Shown piece by piece: positions 5,053-6,294 of a stretch of DNA of 6,294 bases; within the stretch, counting starts at the first letter, position 1; every line of letters starts with the position of its first letter. A model generated the notes under the pieces. That model did no database searches, had not been told where the DNA came from, and saw only the letters and a list, made by a program, of their open reading frames with translations. Both the position numbers and the translations under genes were made by a program. The stretch comes from Desulfobulbus sp. (GTDB lineage: Bacteria; Pseudomonadota; Gammaproteobacteria; Burkholderiales; Rhodocyclaceae), in NCBI GenBank assembly GCA_009782025.1, contig WQUQ01000087.1:1-6294 (forward strand). The letters run 5' to 3'.

Positions 5053-6294
5053 CGACGAAGTCGGCATCCGCGAGTTGTTGTCGGAAATTCTCATCGACGA
5101 GGGTTACGACGTCCGTCTCGCCGAAAATGCCGAGGCCGCCCGGCGCTACCGCAACGAGCAGCGCCCGGACCTGGTGCTGCTCGACATCTGGATGCCCGAT
5201 ACCGACGGCATCTCGCTGTTGAAGGAATGGCACGCCGCCGGCCACCTGAACATGCCGGTCATCATGATGTCCGGCCACGGCACCATCGACACCGCGGTCG
5301 ACGCGACGCGCATCGGCGCTTTTGACTTTCTGGAAAAACCGATCGCCCTGCAAAAGCTGTTGAGTTCGGTGCAGAAGGCGCTCAAGCACGACAAGCCGCT
5401 CGCGCATCCGCCGCTGACGCTCGATGCCTTCAGCCGCTCGGCCTTCATCAAGGAATTCAAGCGCCGCCTCGAACAGGCCGCGGCCAAGACCTCGGTGCTG
5501 CTGCTGCGCGGCGCTGCCGGCGGCATGGCCGAAATCTGCGCCCGCACCCTGTTGCCGCCGCGCGCGCCGTGGCTCGATCTGTCCAGCCTCGCCAGCGCGC
5601 TGACCCAGGAAATGCTGGAAAAGACCAGCGGCGGCGTGCTCTTCGTCCCCGACCTGGCGGCGCTCGGCAAGATGCAGCAAATGAATCTGGCCTTCGCCAT
5701 CCCTCATCTCGACCGCCTCAACCTGCAACTGGTGGCGGCCACCATCAAACCGCCGGCGGCGCTGGCCGAGGCCGGCTGGGACGGCAAGCTGCTGGCCCGT
5801 CTGGGCGAAGTCTGGCTCGCCTTGCCGGCGCTGGCCGAACATGCCGACGAAGTACCGGAGATCGCCAGTCTGCTGCTGACCCATTTCGTCGAGCGCGGCG
5901 AGGCGCCGCCGCGGCGCTTTTCCAGCGGCGCGCTCAACGCCCTGCGCACCCTGCCGTGGAAGCGGGCGGCGGAAAGCAGCTGGAACGATCTCTACGCGCT
6001 GGTGCGCAATCTGGCGCTGACGGCGCTCGACGAGGAAATTTCGGCCGCCGACGTGGCCCGCGTGATGCCGCCGGAAGCCGGCGAGGACGACGAACAGGTC
6101 TTGCTGCTGCCGTTGCTCGAACAACCGCTGCGCGAAGCGCGCGATGCTTTCGAGAAACTCTATTTCGAGCATCACCTGCGCCGCGAGGGCGGCAACATGA
6201 CCCGTCTGGCCGAGCGCTCCGGGCTGGAACGCACCCACCTGTACCGCAAGCTGAAGCAACTCGACATCCGCCTCGGCAAACGGCAGGATGATTA
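5030..6294 (+). CDS. ntrX: NtrX-type response regulator with degenerate AAA+ domain (stop codon cut by window edge)
   Basis: The partner regulator of NtrY; 421 residues are visible and the next codon begins TA at the last two bases, so the protein is probably complete or nearly so. The receiver domain (1 to about 120) has the acidic pocket Asp8-Asp9, phospho-acceptor Asp52 (LLDIWMPD), Ser81 and Lys103 (EKP), all intact. The C-terminal Fis-type helix-turn-helix (about 372-415) is intact, with NMTRLAERSGLERTHLYRKL. The central region (about 135-345) aligns with sigma54-activator AAA+ domains but is eroded. Walker A GESGTGKE is replaced by GAAGGMAE (161-168). The GAFTGA segment is deleted: only 32 residues separate Walker A from the Walker B equivalent. 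Walker B GGTLFLDE is replaced by GGVLFVPD (201-208), and the arginine-finger region reads WDGKLLARL. The domain should not bind or hydrolyse ATP or remodel sigma54 polymerase. The protein is shorter than typical NtrC/NtrX proteins of 450-480 residues. It most likely binds DNA under phosphorylation control. The start at ATG 5030 has AGGAGG upstream. Confidence 0.92.
   Translation, partial: MAIILVVDDEVGIRELLSEILIDEGYDVRLAENAEAARRYRNEQRPDLVLLDIWMPDTDGISLLKEWHAAGHLNMPVIMMSGHGTIDTAVDATRIGAFDFLEKPIALQKLLSSVQKALKHDKPLAHPPLTLDAFSRSAFIKEFKRRLEQAAAKTSVLLLRGAAGGMAEICARTLLPPRAPWLDLSSLASALTQEMLEKTSGGVLFVPDLAALGKMQQMNLAFAIPHLDRLNLQLVAATIKPPAALAEAGWDGKLLARLGEVWLALPALAEHADEVPEIASLLLTHFVERGEAPPRRFSSGALNALRTLPWKRAAESSWNDLYALVRNLALTALDEEISAADVARVMPPEAGEDDEQVLLLPLLEQPLREARDAFEKLYFEHHLRREGGNMTRLAERSGLERTHLYRKLKQLDIRLGKRQDD

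Noticed and set aside
4958..6259. Long minus-strand open reading frame of 433 codons opposite ntrX
   Set aside because: It mirrors the real ntrX reading frame, is rich in Gln, Arg and His as expected from antisense high-GC coding DNA, shows no recognisable domain, and lacks a supported ribosome-binding site.

Overview
The window is GC-rich chromosomal DNA from a probable betaproteobacterium, most likely of the Rhodocyclales type (Dechloromonas/Azoarcus-like). This rests on codon bias, the protein families and the gene order rsmB - DUF4390 gene - ntrY - ntrX, which I remember from that group; no database was searched. It looks like core chromosome: there is no transposase, integrase, tRNA, rRNA or CRISPR array.

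Layout. Positions 1-136 are non-coding and hold a compact nested palindromic repeat (about 10-84) containing the motif GAGCGAAGCG. On the minus strand, 137-1024 encodes a secreted S1/P1-type nuclease with all nine predicted zinc ligands. A near-perfect chromosomal parS (ParB-binding) site lies inside the last codons of this gene, at 143-158. A gap of only 29 bp (1025-1053) separates the nuclease start from the divergent rsmB start.

From 1054 to the right edge runs a tightly packed plus-strand operon in which every gene overlaps the next. The genes are rsmB (16S rRNA m5C967 methyltransferase), a small exported DUF4390 protein, an NtrY-type membrane histidine kinase, and an NtrX-type response regulator whose stop codon is cut by the window end (the last two bases are TA). 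The overlaps are about 38, 4 and 23 bp.

How the genes work together. NtrY (four membrane segments, periplasmic loop, HAMP, PAS, HisKA, HATPase) should phosphorylate Asp52 of NtrX. The DUF4390 protein is predicted to be exported and sits directly before the kinase gene, so it may act near the sensor loop; this is inference. NtrX keeps its receiver and Fis-type DNA-binding domains. Its central AAA+ domain has lost Walker A, Walker B, the GAFTGA loop and the arginine finger, so it is unlikely to activate sigma54 promoters and probably acts as a simple phospho-controlled DNA binder.

The observations most worth a second look are the parS site within a coding region, the eroded AAA+ core of NtrX, and the nested palindromic repeat at the left edge.
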